Below, piece by piece: positions 28,234 through 35,401 of a stretch of 64,000 nucleotides of DNA. Origin of the DNA: Terrabacter sp. Root181 (GTDB lineage Bacteria > Actinomycetota > Actinomycetes > Actinomycetales > Dermatophilaceae); the NCBI RefSeq assembly GCF_001428505.1, contig NZ_LMHU01000007.1, positions 62,133 to 126,132 of the forward strand, written 5' to 3'. Position 1 is the first letter of the stretch, and the number at the start of each line of letters is the position of its first letter. The translations under genes were made by a program, and so were the position numbers. The notes under the pieces were generated by a model. The model made no database searches. It was not told where the DNA came from and worked only from the letters and a program-made list of their open reading frames with translations.

Positions 28234-28300
28234 GCGCCGTCCCGGCGACACACCACACGACACGAGCGGGCGTATGCCGTCCGCTCCCCCAGGACGACAG

Positions 28301-28333
28301 AACGCCCCACCCGGCTCGGCCGGGTGGGGCGTT
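28301..28333. terminator. Bidirectional terminator, 15-bp perfect stem
   Basis: AACGCCCCACCCGGC (28301-28315), loop TCG, GCCGGGTGGGGCGTT (28319-28333): fully complementary. It separates the 61-residue gene (plus) from the inositol monophosphatase gene (minus). A GTATGCCG octamer lies at 28272-28279, just before it. Confidence 0.9.
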
Positions 28334-28364
28334 CGTCGTGTGCCCTCGCCCGAGAGCGTGACGG

Positions 28365-29252
28365 TCAGTCGGCTGCGCCCTCCGGCGCGCCGAAGAGGGC
28401 GCGCACCTGCTCGACGAGAGCGGGCCCGGCAGCGACGGTGAGGGCTGCGCCGGGCGAGGAGTCGGGGCCGTCCCCGGCACCGACGACGACACCTCCGGCC
28501 TCCTCGACGACCAGCCACCCCGCTGCGAGGTCCCAGGCGTTGAGCCCCGTCTCGGCGTAGGCGTCGACGGAGCCGTCGGCGACGCGGACGAGGTCGAGGG
28601 CTGCGCTGCCGATGCGCCGGATGTCGCGGACGAGGGGCAGGACCCGCAGGAGCACCTCGGCCTGGCGGGCTCGTACTTCCGGGGCGTAGCCGAAGCCGGT
28701 CGCGAGCAGCGTGCGGGCGAGGCGGTCCTCCGACGAGACCGAGAGCCGGGTCGGGGCCACGCCCTCGGCCGGGTCCTCGGGGCTGGTCCAGGCACCGGTG
28801 CCCCGACCGGCGTGATGGACGAGATGCCGGCACGGGTCGGCGACGGCGCCCGCGACCGGCGTCCAACCGCCCTGCGACCGGGCGTCGCCGACGACGACGG
28901 CCACGGACACGGCATACGCCGGGATCTCGTAGAGGTAGTTGACCGTGCCGTCGATGGGGTCGACGACCCACGTCAGGCCTGAGGTGCCGGTGACGTCGGC
29001 ACCCTCCTCCCCGAGGATGCCGTCGTCGGGGCGGGCCGCCTGGATGAGCCGGTGGAGCAGCTCCTCGGATCGTCGGTCCATGACGGTCACGACGTCGGTC
29101 TCGGTCGACTTCGTCGCGGCGACACCCATCCGGGGCGGGCGCTCGTCGCGGATGAAGCGCGAGGCCTGCACGGCGAGCTCGACGCAGAGCCGCTCGAGCT
29201 CCTCGACGGTGACTCCTTCGGGCAGGGCGGGCACGGGGCGTGTGGTGGTCAT
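28365..29252 (-). CDS. Inositol monophosphatase family protein (SuhB-like)
   Basis: This 295-residue enzyme belongs to the lithium-sensitive, Mg-dependent phosphatase family. The metal-binding motifs are GEEGAD (near residue 92), WVVDPIDGTVNY and the late WDLAAGWLVVEEAGG. It would dephosphorylate inositol phosphate or a related sugar phosphate. In M. tuberculosis, suhB (Rv2701c) sits in the same neighbourhood. The ATG at 29252 follows 12 bases after the ferrochelatase stop, so the two genes probably share a transcript. Confidence 0.92.
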   Translation of the reverse strand: MTTTRPVPALPEGVTVEELERLCVELAVQASRFIRDERPPRMGVAATKSTETDVVTVMDRRSEELLHRLIQAARPDDGILGEEGADVTGTSGLTWVVDPIDGTVNYLYEIPAYAVSVAVVVGDARSQGGWTPVAGAVADPCRHLVHHAGRGTGAWTSPEDPAEGVAPTRLSVSSEDRLARTLLATGFGYAPEVRARQAEVLLRVLPLVRDIRRIGSAALDLVRVADGSVDAYAETGLNAWDLAAGWLVVEEAGGVVVGAGDGPDSSPGAALTVAAGPALVEQVRALFGAPEGAAD

Positions 29253-29263
29253 CGCGGTGCCCC

Positions 29264-30391
29264 TCAGTCGCTGCCGCACATGGCCGGTCGGGCCTGGCGC
29301 AGGTTGGGGCAGCAGCCGGGCGCGCACACCGAGGGCATCCTGCCCTCGAACTGCGGCACCACCTCGCCGCGGGCCTCCGCCGCGCGCTCGAGCAGCGCGT
29401 CGACGAGATCGCGCACGAAGACCGCGTCCGTGCCGACCGTCGGGACGCGCAGGTGCGTGAGGCCGAGCTCGTCGGCCGTCTCCTGCGCCTCGGTGTCGAG
29501 GTCGTAGACGACCTCCATGTGGTCGCTGACGAAGCCGATCGGGGCCGTCACGATGGTGCGGACGCCCGCGGCCGCCAGCTCACGCATGCGGTCGTTGACG
29601 TCGGGCTCGAGCCACGGCTGGGTCGGGGGACCGGAGCGCGAGCAGAAGACGAGCTCACCCGTGAGGTCTCGCCCCAGGACCCGGTTCGCCTCGTCGGTGA
29701 GCTGCGACGCGAGCGCGAGGTGCTGACGCTGGTAGAGGTTGCCCTCCCCGTCCCCCGGCCCTGACGTGTCGTCCATGGCGTCGGGGATCGAGTGCGTCAC
29801 GAAGAGCAGCGCGATCTCGGAGTCGGGGGCGCCGTCGAGAGCACGGAGCGAGCGGACGAGCTTGCCGGCGTTGGCCTCCGCGAAGCCGGGACGCGCGGCG
29901 TACTGCGCGACCTTGTCGATCTGCAGCTCGACGCCGTCGTCCGCCACCGTGGTCGCGGCGTCGGCGAGGTTCTCGCGGTACTGGCGACAGGAGGAGTAGC
30001 ACGAGTAGGCGCTCGTCGTCAGCGCGACGACCCGGCGGTGTCCGGCGGCGTGGCTCTCGCGCAGCGCGTCGTCGATGAAGGGCTCGCTGTTGCGGTTGCC
30101 CCAGACGATCGGCGTGTCGATGCCGCGCGCGTCGAGCTCGGCGCGCAGGGCCGCGATGAGCGCGCGGTTCTGGTCGTTGATCGGGCTGCGACCGCCGAAG
30201 TGGTGGTAGTGCTCGCCGACGGCCTCGAGGCGCGCGTCCGGGATGCCCCGGCCGGCCGTGACCCGGCGCAGGAAGGGCATGACCTCCTCGGGACCCTCCG
30301 GACCGCCGAAGCCGAGCAGGATCACGGCGTCGTACGGAGCGAGCGGCGAGGGCTGGGTCGGGTCGGGCGTCGGTGGTGCGTCTGGTGTCAT
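29264..30391 (-). CDS. hemH: Ferrochelatase (coproporphyrin ferrochelatase, CpfC type)
   Basis: This 375-residue enzyme inserts Fe2+ into the porphyrin in haem synthesis. In actinobacteria the substrate is coproporphyrin III (coproporphyrin-dependent pathway), an assignment I take from family knowledge. Visible are the N-terminal LLGFGGPEGPEEV, the YSCYSSCRQYREN segment, LLFVTHSIPDAM with the conserved His, PWLEPDV and PIGFVSDHMEVVYDLD. A C-terminal cysteine cluster (CAPGCCPNLRQARPAMC) probably holds a [2Fe-2S] centre together with a central cysteine. The N-terminal 17 residues are Pro-rich. Confidence 0.94.
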   Translation of the reverse strand: MTPDAPPTPDPTQPSPLAPYDAVILLGFGGPEGPEEVMPFLRRVTAGRGIPDARLEAVGEHYHHFGGRSPINDQNRALIAALRAELDARGIDTPIVWGNRNSEPFIDDALRESHAAGHRRVVALTTSAYSCYSSCRQYRENLADAATTVADDGVELQIDKVAQYAARPGFAEANAGKLVRSLRALDGAPDSEIALLFVTHSIPDAMDDTSGPGDGEGNLYQRQHLALASQLTDEANRVLGRDLTGELVFCSRSGPPTQPWLEPDVNDRMRELAAAGVRTIVTAPIGFVSDHMEVVYDLDTEAQETADELGLTHLRVPTVGTDAVFVRDLVDALLERAAEARGEVVPQFEGRMPSVCAPGCCPNLRQARPAMCGSD

Positions 30392-30454
30392 GTCTCCGCC
30401 ATCGGTGGGTGAGCAGGGTTCGTGGGGCCGGTCGCCCGTGGTGCGCCGAGCGCG

Positions 30455-31090
30455 TCAGGTCGGGTTGGAGCGCAACGGGGTGGGGGCGTTGAGGTCGAGA
30501 CGGACGGCCAGTATCCGCAGGGCGAAGACGAGACCCGCCGCGGTCCAGAGCACCCAGTCCTGGAGCGACCCGAGCTGGGCTGCGACGACGACGAGGACCG
30601 ACCCGAGCATGGCCGGCACGGCGTACAGCTCGCGGCGCAGGACCTCGGGCACCTGGCCGGCCAGCAGGTCGCGCGCCACCCCACCCCCGACGGCCGTGAT
30701 GACCCCGACGAGGACGGCCGCGATGGGCGACACCCCGGGCGTCGTCACGGCCTTGAGACTGCCCGACACGGCGAAGGCCGCGAGACCGGCCGCGTCGAGC
30801 ACCCGGACGAAGCGGGTGATGCGCTCGACACCCGGGTGGAAGAGGAAGGTGACGAGTCCACCGAGCGTCGCGGCGGTCAGCAGGCGCCAGTCGCTGATGC
30901 CGACGGGCGGGATGTCGCCGATGAGCAGGTCGCGCACGATGCCGCCGCCGAGGGCCGCGGCGCAGGCGAGCACGAGCACCCCGAAGAGGTCGAAACGCTT
31001 CTTGACGGCGACGAGCCCACCGGAGAGCGCGAAGACGAACACGCCGACGAGGTCGAGGGCGAGCTGCGCGGACGCGAAAGTGGTAGGCAT
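30455..31090 (-). CDS. Trimeric intracellular cation (TRIC) channel family protein
   Basis: This 211-residue membrane protein has seven predicted helices arranged as two repeats of the YicG/UPF0126 module. Each repeat carries a glycine triplet followed by RD: ALGGGIVRDLLIGDIPP and AVGGGVARDLLAGQVPEVL, both preceded by an FALSGGL or FAVSGSL helix. Prokaryotic TRIC homologues conduct K+ and Na+. The ATG at 31090 starts MPTTFASAQLALDLVGVFVF; the longer frame upstream is basic and non-coding. It diverges from sepH. Confidence 0.92.
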   Translation of the reverse strand: MPTTFASAQLALDLVGVFVFALSGGLVAVKKRFDLFGVLVLACAAALGGGIVRDLLIGDIPPVGISDWRLLTAATLGGLVTFLFHPGVERITRFVRVLDAAGLAAFAVSGSLKAVTTPGVSPIAAVLVGVITAVGGGVARDLLAGQVPEVLRRELYAVPAMLGSVLVVVAAQLGSLQDWVLWTAAGLVFALRILAVRLDLNAPTPLRSNPT

Positions 31091-31239
31091 GCCAGAGCAA
31101 ACGGTACCCGTGCGGCGTGGTCGCTTTGGTGGGCACCCGGGCCGGTGGCATGCTCGACAGCACGGCGCACCGGCCGGCACGAGAGACCGGAGCACCATCA
31201 CGGCAGGACCACGCAGACTCGGTACCGGGAGACCCACCC

Positions 31240-32703
31240 ATGCAGCACCTCAGGCTCGTCGGCGTCCACGAGGACGGATTGCACCTGCTGCTGGCCGACG
31301 ACGAGGGCAACCGCTTCTCCGTCCCGCTCGACGAGTCGCTCCGGGCCGCGGCGCGGCGCGACCGACCGCGGCTGGGCCAGCTCCAGATCGAGATCTCCGG
31401 TGGGCTGCGGCCCAAGGACGTCCAGGCGATGGTCCGCGCCGGCATGACGGCCGAGGAGGTCGCCGAGCGCGCGGACTGGCCGGTCGAGAAGGTCCACCGC
31501 TACGAGGGCCCGATCCTCGCCGAGCGCGAGCACATCGCCGGCCTCGCCCGCCAGGTCCGGCTCCGGCCGCGTGGAGGCTCGCACGGCGCGGCCCCGACCC
31601 TCGACGAGCGCGTCACCGAGCGCCTGCGCACCCGCGAGATCGACTCCGTCAGGACCCGGTGGGACTCACGTCGCACCGACAAGGGCGCCTGGACCGTCCT
31701 GCTCCTCTTCACCGCCGGTGGTCGCGAGCGGGAGGCCGTCTGGCAGTTCGACCCACTCGCCCGCACCGTCACGGCCGTCGACGACGAGGCCCGATGGCTC
31801 AGCGAGGACGAGGACCAGCAGGCACCCGGCCCGATCCCGGCCCCGCACCTCAGCGCCTCCAACCGTCCGAGCCGCGTCTACGACGTCGAGGCCGAGGGGG
31901 GCGTGGGCGCGTCGACGATGCGGCGCCGCGAGGGCGAGACCGTCGACCTCATGGCCGCCATGCGCGAACGCAGCGCCCAGCGCGGTCGTCGTCGCCGTCC
32001 CAAGTCCACCGAGGTCCCGGGTCTGGACGAGGCGCCCGAGGAGGCCCTGCCCCTGCAGGAGCTCGCGGGCGACCCCCGCGAGGAGCTGCCGCCCCCGGCG
32101 CACACGCATCCCGAGGACGACCCTGAGGTGGTCAAGACCGGGTCGGTCGAGCAGCGCGTCGGGGTCGACGCCACCCGGCGCAAGGCGCGGCGCACCGAGC
32201 CCACCCAGCCGGTGCGGCAGGCGCCCGAGCAACCGACGACCTCCCCCTCCCAGCCCGACGTGGCGGACGTGTCGGCGACGCCGGCCGAGCCCGCCCACGA
32301 GCCCGCCCACGAGCCCGCTGCGGACGAGCCGGCCGAGGGGGCCGTCGCTGGTGCTGCCGACGCGGCATCAGACGACCTCGAGGACGCCGCTACCGAGGTC
32401 CTCGCGGACCCGGACCCGGATCCGGTCCCCGTCGAGCGGCAGCTGCGTCCGGGAGCACGCCGACGCGAGGAGCCGCGGCCGCTGTCACGCGCCCCCGCGG
32501 TCCACGACACGCCCTCCCCCGGTCACGACTCTCCCGTCGAGGCCGACGGCCCCGAGGACGACACCGCCTACGACGTCGTCGAGCAGCGGGCCGCTGCGCC
32601 GGCCGCCAAGCCCGTCCCCCGCCCCGCGCCTCCGGCGCGCAAGTCGGGACGGCCCAGTGTGCCGAGCTGGGACGACATCATGTTCGGCCGCAAGAACGAC
32701 TGA
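31240..32703 (+). CDS. sepH: Cell division protein SepH (DUF3071)
   Basis: This 487-residue cytoplasmic protein has the DUF3071 core at its N-terminus (MQHLRLVGVHEDGLHLLLAD; LQIEISGGLRPKDVQAMVRAGMTAEEVAERADWPVEKVHRYEGPILAEREHIAGLA), including a helix-turn-helix-like element, then an arm ending near residue 200. In Streptomyces, SepH binds FtsZ and stimulates its assembly. The remaining 280 residues are disordered, acidic and Pro/Ala-rich, with short repeats (AHEPAHEP), and end in a short conserved peptide SVPSWDDIMFG. The start at 31240 is chosen by homology; the frame is open upstream. Confidence 0.93.
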   Translation: MQHLRLVGVHEDGLHLLLADDEGNRFSVPLDESLRAAARRDRPRLGQLQIEISGGLRPKDVQAMVRAGMTAEEVAERADWPVEKVHRYEGPILAEREHIAGLARQVRLRPRGGSHGAAPTLDERVTERLRTREIDSVRTRWDSRRTDKGAWTVLLLFTAGGREREAVWQFDPLARTVTAVDDEARWLSEDEDQQAPGPIPAPHLSASNRPSRVYDVEAEGGVGASTMRRREGETVDLMAAMRERSAQRGRRRRPKSTEVPGLDEAPEEALPLQELAGDPREELPPPAHTHPEDDPEVVKTGSVEQRVGVDATRRKARRTEPTQPVRQAPEQPTTSPSQPDVADVSATPAEPAHEPAHEPAADEPAEGAVAGAADAASDDLEDAATEVLADPDPDPVPVERQLRPGARRREEPRPLSRAPAVHDTPSPGHDSPVEADGPEDDTAYDVVEQRAAAPAAKPVPRPAPPARKSGRPSVPSWDDIMFGRKND

Positions 32704-32725
32704 ACGAAACCCCGTCCCTCTGGCC

Positions 32726-32802
32726 CGACCACCATTTTGGGGCCGCGGCCACTGGATCGGTCCGCGACCTGGCCCCAGGCCCACCATTCGGGGACCGCGG
32801 CG
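32726..32802. repeat. Two imperfect direct repeats in the sepH/tdk intergenic gap
   Basis: CCACCATTTTGGGGCCGCGG (about 32729-32748) and CCACCATTCGGGGACCGCGG (about 32781-32800) are similar copies 52 bases apart in the 163-base gap between convergent genes. The same gap holds an octamer CGGCATAC at 32835-32842. No simple hairpin terminator stands out. Function unknown. Confidence 0.4.
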
Positions 32803-32866
32803 CTCGGGGTGCGGCGCCCTCCGAGCCCGCCGGACGGCATACGCCCTCGGTGGACGGCGCGGCGGC

Positions 32867-33559
32867 TCAGTCGGCCTGGGTGATCGGCAGCGGCGGCAGC
32901 GGGCACACGTCGAGGTCGAACGGCAGCACCGCGGGCGAGATGGCCGCGGCACGCGCCGCGTGCGAAGTCATCCGGCGCATGTAGTGGCGGCGGCAGAGCA
33001 CCTCGTACTCGACGAGGCCGGTCGTGCCGGGCTTCGTGTCGCCGACGACGACCTGCTCGCCCTCGACGACCATGACCCCGTCCATGACCCGCGCGTTGGT
33101 CGTCGCCCGACGGCCGCACCAGCAGAGCGCCTCGACCTGGAGCACCTGCACGCGGTCGGCGAGCTCGATGAGCCGCTTGCTCCCGGGAAAGAGCTCGGTG
33201 CGGAAGTCCGCGGTGATGCCGAAGGCGAACACGTCGACGTCCATCTCGTCGACGATCCGCGCGAGCTGCTCCACCTGGTCAGAGGTGTAGAACTGCGCCT
33301 CGTCGCAGATGAGGTAGTCGATGCGCGTGCCGGCCGTGGCCCTGTCGACGATCGCCTCCCAGAAGTCGAGGTCGTCGCGGACCTCGAGCGCACCCGTGGA
33401 CAGACCGAGTCGGGAGCTGAGCACGTTGGTGCCGGCACGGTCCATCTTGGTGAAGATGAGGCCCACGCGACCCCGCGCCCCGTGGTTGTGGTCCATCTGG
33501 AGGGCGAGGGTCGACTTGCCGCAGTCCATGGTCCCGGAGAAGAAGACGAGCTCAGCCAC
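32867..33559 (-). CDS. tdk: Thymidine kinase
   Basis: This 230-residue type II thymidine kinase phosphorylates thymidine for salvage. It has the P-loop GTMDCGKSTLALQ, the DEAQFY motif, the lasso-region aromatic substrate pocket, and a zinc site made of CWCGRRATTNARV and CRRHY. About 35 residues beyond the zinc site form an unconserved Ala/Pro-rich tail. The GTG start at 33559 follows the phosphodiesterase-like gene by 11 bases. Confidence 0.95.
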   Translation of the reverse strand: MAELVFFSGTMDCGKSTLALQMDHNHGARGRVGLIFTKMDRAGTNVLSSRLGLSTGALEVRDDLDFWEAIVDRATAGTRIDYLICDEAQFYTSDQVEQLARIVDEMDVDVFAFGITADFRTELFPGSKRLIELADRVQVLQVEALCWCGRRATTNARVMDGVMVVEGEQVVVGDTKPGTTGLVEYEVLCRRHYMRRMTSHAARAAAISPAVLPFDLDVCPLPPLPITQAD

Positions 33560-33570
33560 GAGGCACCACC

Positions 33571-34731
33571 CTAGGCGCCCCGGCGGGGTGGCACCACGAC
33601 CACCGGCACGGCGAGTTCCGCATCGCTCGTCGAGCCGTGCAGGCCGAGCAGAGCGACCACCTCGCGGCGCATGAGCCCCGAGTGCACGACCGCGAAGGAG
33701 CCCTCCGTCACGACGAGGAGGTCACCGATGCGGCCCTCGACGCCGGCCCGCACTGGGCCGAACCAGCCCTCGTCGACGGCCCGCTCGCGCGTCAGGATCC
33801 GTGCGCGGTCGCCGAGGCGCGCCGTCCAGGCAGCCTCGACGTCCGTGGCGGCACCGGCCTCGGCGTAGAGCTGGAGGTTGCGCGGCTCCCCGCCGAGGTG
33901 GCGCACGCCCGACATGAGGCCCGGCTCGTGCACGAGGTCGATGCGGTCGTGGAAGGGGACGTCGACCATGCCGTGGTCCGCCGTGACGACGATCGACGTG
34001 TCGTCGGGGACGCGAGCGGCGAGCTGGCGCAGGGCGGCGTCGACCGACTCGACCTCGTCACCCCACTGCCACGACTGGCAGCCGTGGACGTGGCCGACCT
34101 TGTCGACGTCGCCCCAGTAGAGGTAGACGAGGGCGCGCGGTGTGGCCCGCACTGCAGACACGGCGGCGGCCACGCGGTCGTCGAGCGTGCGTGCGGCCCG
34201 GAACCGTCCGCCGCGCAGGGCGGCGGTGGTCAGGCCCGAACCGTCGAAGTAGTGAGGCCCCACCATCGTCACCGGGACACCGGCGTTCTCGGCGGCCTCG
34301 AAGACCGTCTCGTTGGGCTGCCAGGCGCGCGGGTCGGGCCCGTCCTCCCACGACAGCTCGTTGAGCAGCCGGTCGGTGGCCGGGTCGAGCACCTGCATGC
34401 CGACGAGCCCGTGCGAGCCCGGCGGCAGCCCGGTGCCGAAGGTCCCCATCGAGGTCGCGGTCGTCGTCGGGAAGCCGCACGGCACCCGGTGCGCGGTGCC
34501 GAGGTGGCTGCGGAGGAAGGGCGCGTGGCCGCTGCGCTGGCGCAGCAGGTCGTGGCCGAGCCCGTCGACGAGCACGACGACGGTGCGCGGGACCGCGGGC
34601 AGGTCGAAGACGTCACGGCCGGCATACCGCTGCACCCCGAGGCGGTCGGCGACCGACGGCAGCACGGATGCCAAGGTGCCCGCCGACCAGTCGGTCGGGG
34701 TCGGGGCGTGAGCGGTCACGTCGTCGGCCAC
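33571..34731 (-). CDS. Alkaline phosphatase superfamily protein (nucleotide pyrophosphatase/phosphodiesterase type)
   Basis: This roughly 386-residue protein has the metal-binding motifs of the superfamily: VVVLVDGLGHDLL (metal Asp), FPTTTATSMGTFGTG (nucleophilic Thr region), YWGDVDKVGHVHG (Asp and His) and VVTADHGMVD (Asp-His). It resembles actinobacterial 'alkaline phosphatase family' proteins that hydrolyse phosphodiesters or pyrophosphates. No signal peptide is visible, so it is probably cytoplasmic. GTG codons at 34761, 34731 and 34719 are all possible; I use 34731, just after the DUF5998 stop. Confidence 0.85.
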   Translation of the reverse strand: MADDVTAHAPTPTDWSAGTLASVLPSVADRLGVQRYAGRDVFDLPAVPRTVVVLVDGLGHDLLRQRSGHAPFLRSHLGTAHRVPCGFPTTTATSMGTFGTGLPPGSHGLVGMQVLDPATDRLLNELSWEDGPDPRAWQPNETVFEAAENAGVPVTMVGPHYFDGSGLTTAALRGGRFRAARTLDDRVAAAVSAVRATPRALVYLYWGDVDKVGHVHGCQSWQWGDEVESVDAALRQLAARVPDDTSIVVTADHGMVDVPFHDRIDLVHEPGLMSGVRHLGGEPRNLQLYAEAGAATDVEAAWTARLGDRARILTRERAVDEGWFGPVRAGVEGRIGDLLVVTEGSFAVVHSGLMRREVVALLGLHGSTSDAELAVPVVVVPPRRGA

Positions 34732-34741
34732 GGCGCCGGCG

Positions 34742-35341
34742 TCAGCGGGCCGTGCCGCCACCGATGCTCGCGGAGAGCACCCGGGCGAAGCTCATCGCGC
34801 GGCCCACGGCGTCCTCGCCGTCGGCGGCCGAGCTGATGCGCAGCGAGATGTCGTCGGAGGCGATCGTGCCCTCGAAGCCGTGGTCGGCCGTGCAGTCGGG
34901 ATCGCCACACTGCGCCGGGATCATGTCGAGCCGGCTCACGGCGCCCCACCCGAGGGTCAGCGTGAGGTCCCGCCCGTGCGTGCCGGGGGCGAAGGTGTCG
35001 GGCTGTGCGACGACGTGCGTGAGCATGACGCCACGGACCGCGGCGAGGGGCACCGTCTCGGTCGTGGCCGTCGCCATGAGCTTGTCCTCGGACTCGGCGT
35101 GGTCGTCGGCGTGGGCGATGACGAGCCGGAGCGGCGTGACGACGAGCACGGTGACGTGGCGACGCACCGTCTCGTGGTCGAAGGTCGTCTCCTGGTGCAC
35201 GAGGTGCGAGACGACCTCGTCGTCGGCGATCGCCGACTCGACGACGTCACAGACGAGCGAGGGGTAGTAGCCGGCTCGGGTGATCGCCTCGGTGAGGTCT
35301 TCGGGTAGGGCTCGGCCGGTGCCCGGGGTGACGCGTCGCAT
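34742..35341 (-). CDS. DUF5998 family protein
   Basis: This 199-residue soluble protein starts MRRVTPGTGRALPEDLTEAITRAGYYPSLVCDVVESAI and has a central beta-rich domain (TTFDHETVRRHVTVLVVTPLRLVIAHADDH; GRDLTLTLGWGAVSRLDMIPAQCGDPDCTADHGFEG) with a conserved-looking Cys pair (CGDPDC). The wording fits DUF5998, an actinobacterial family without assigned function. The ATG at 35341 has a purine-rich GGATGGGG upstream. It is probably transcribed with the phosphodiesterase-like gene and tdk. Confidence 0.85.
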   Translation of the reverse strand: MRRVTPGTGRALPEDLTEAITRAGYYPSLVCDVVESAIADDEVVSHLVHQETTFDHETVRRHVTVLVVTPLRLVIAHADDHAESEDKLMATATTETVPLAAVRGVMLTHVVAQPDTFAPGTHGRDLTLTLGWGAVSRLDMIPAQCGDPDCTADHGFEGTIASDDISLRISSAADGEDAVGRAMSFARVLSASIGGGTAR

Positions 35342-35401
35342 GCCCCCATCCTTGCACCCGCGCCGGCATGACCCCTCCGAGCGGTCCACACGTCCGCGCC
35401 G

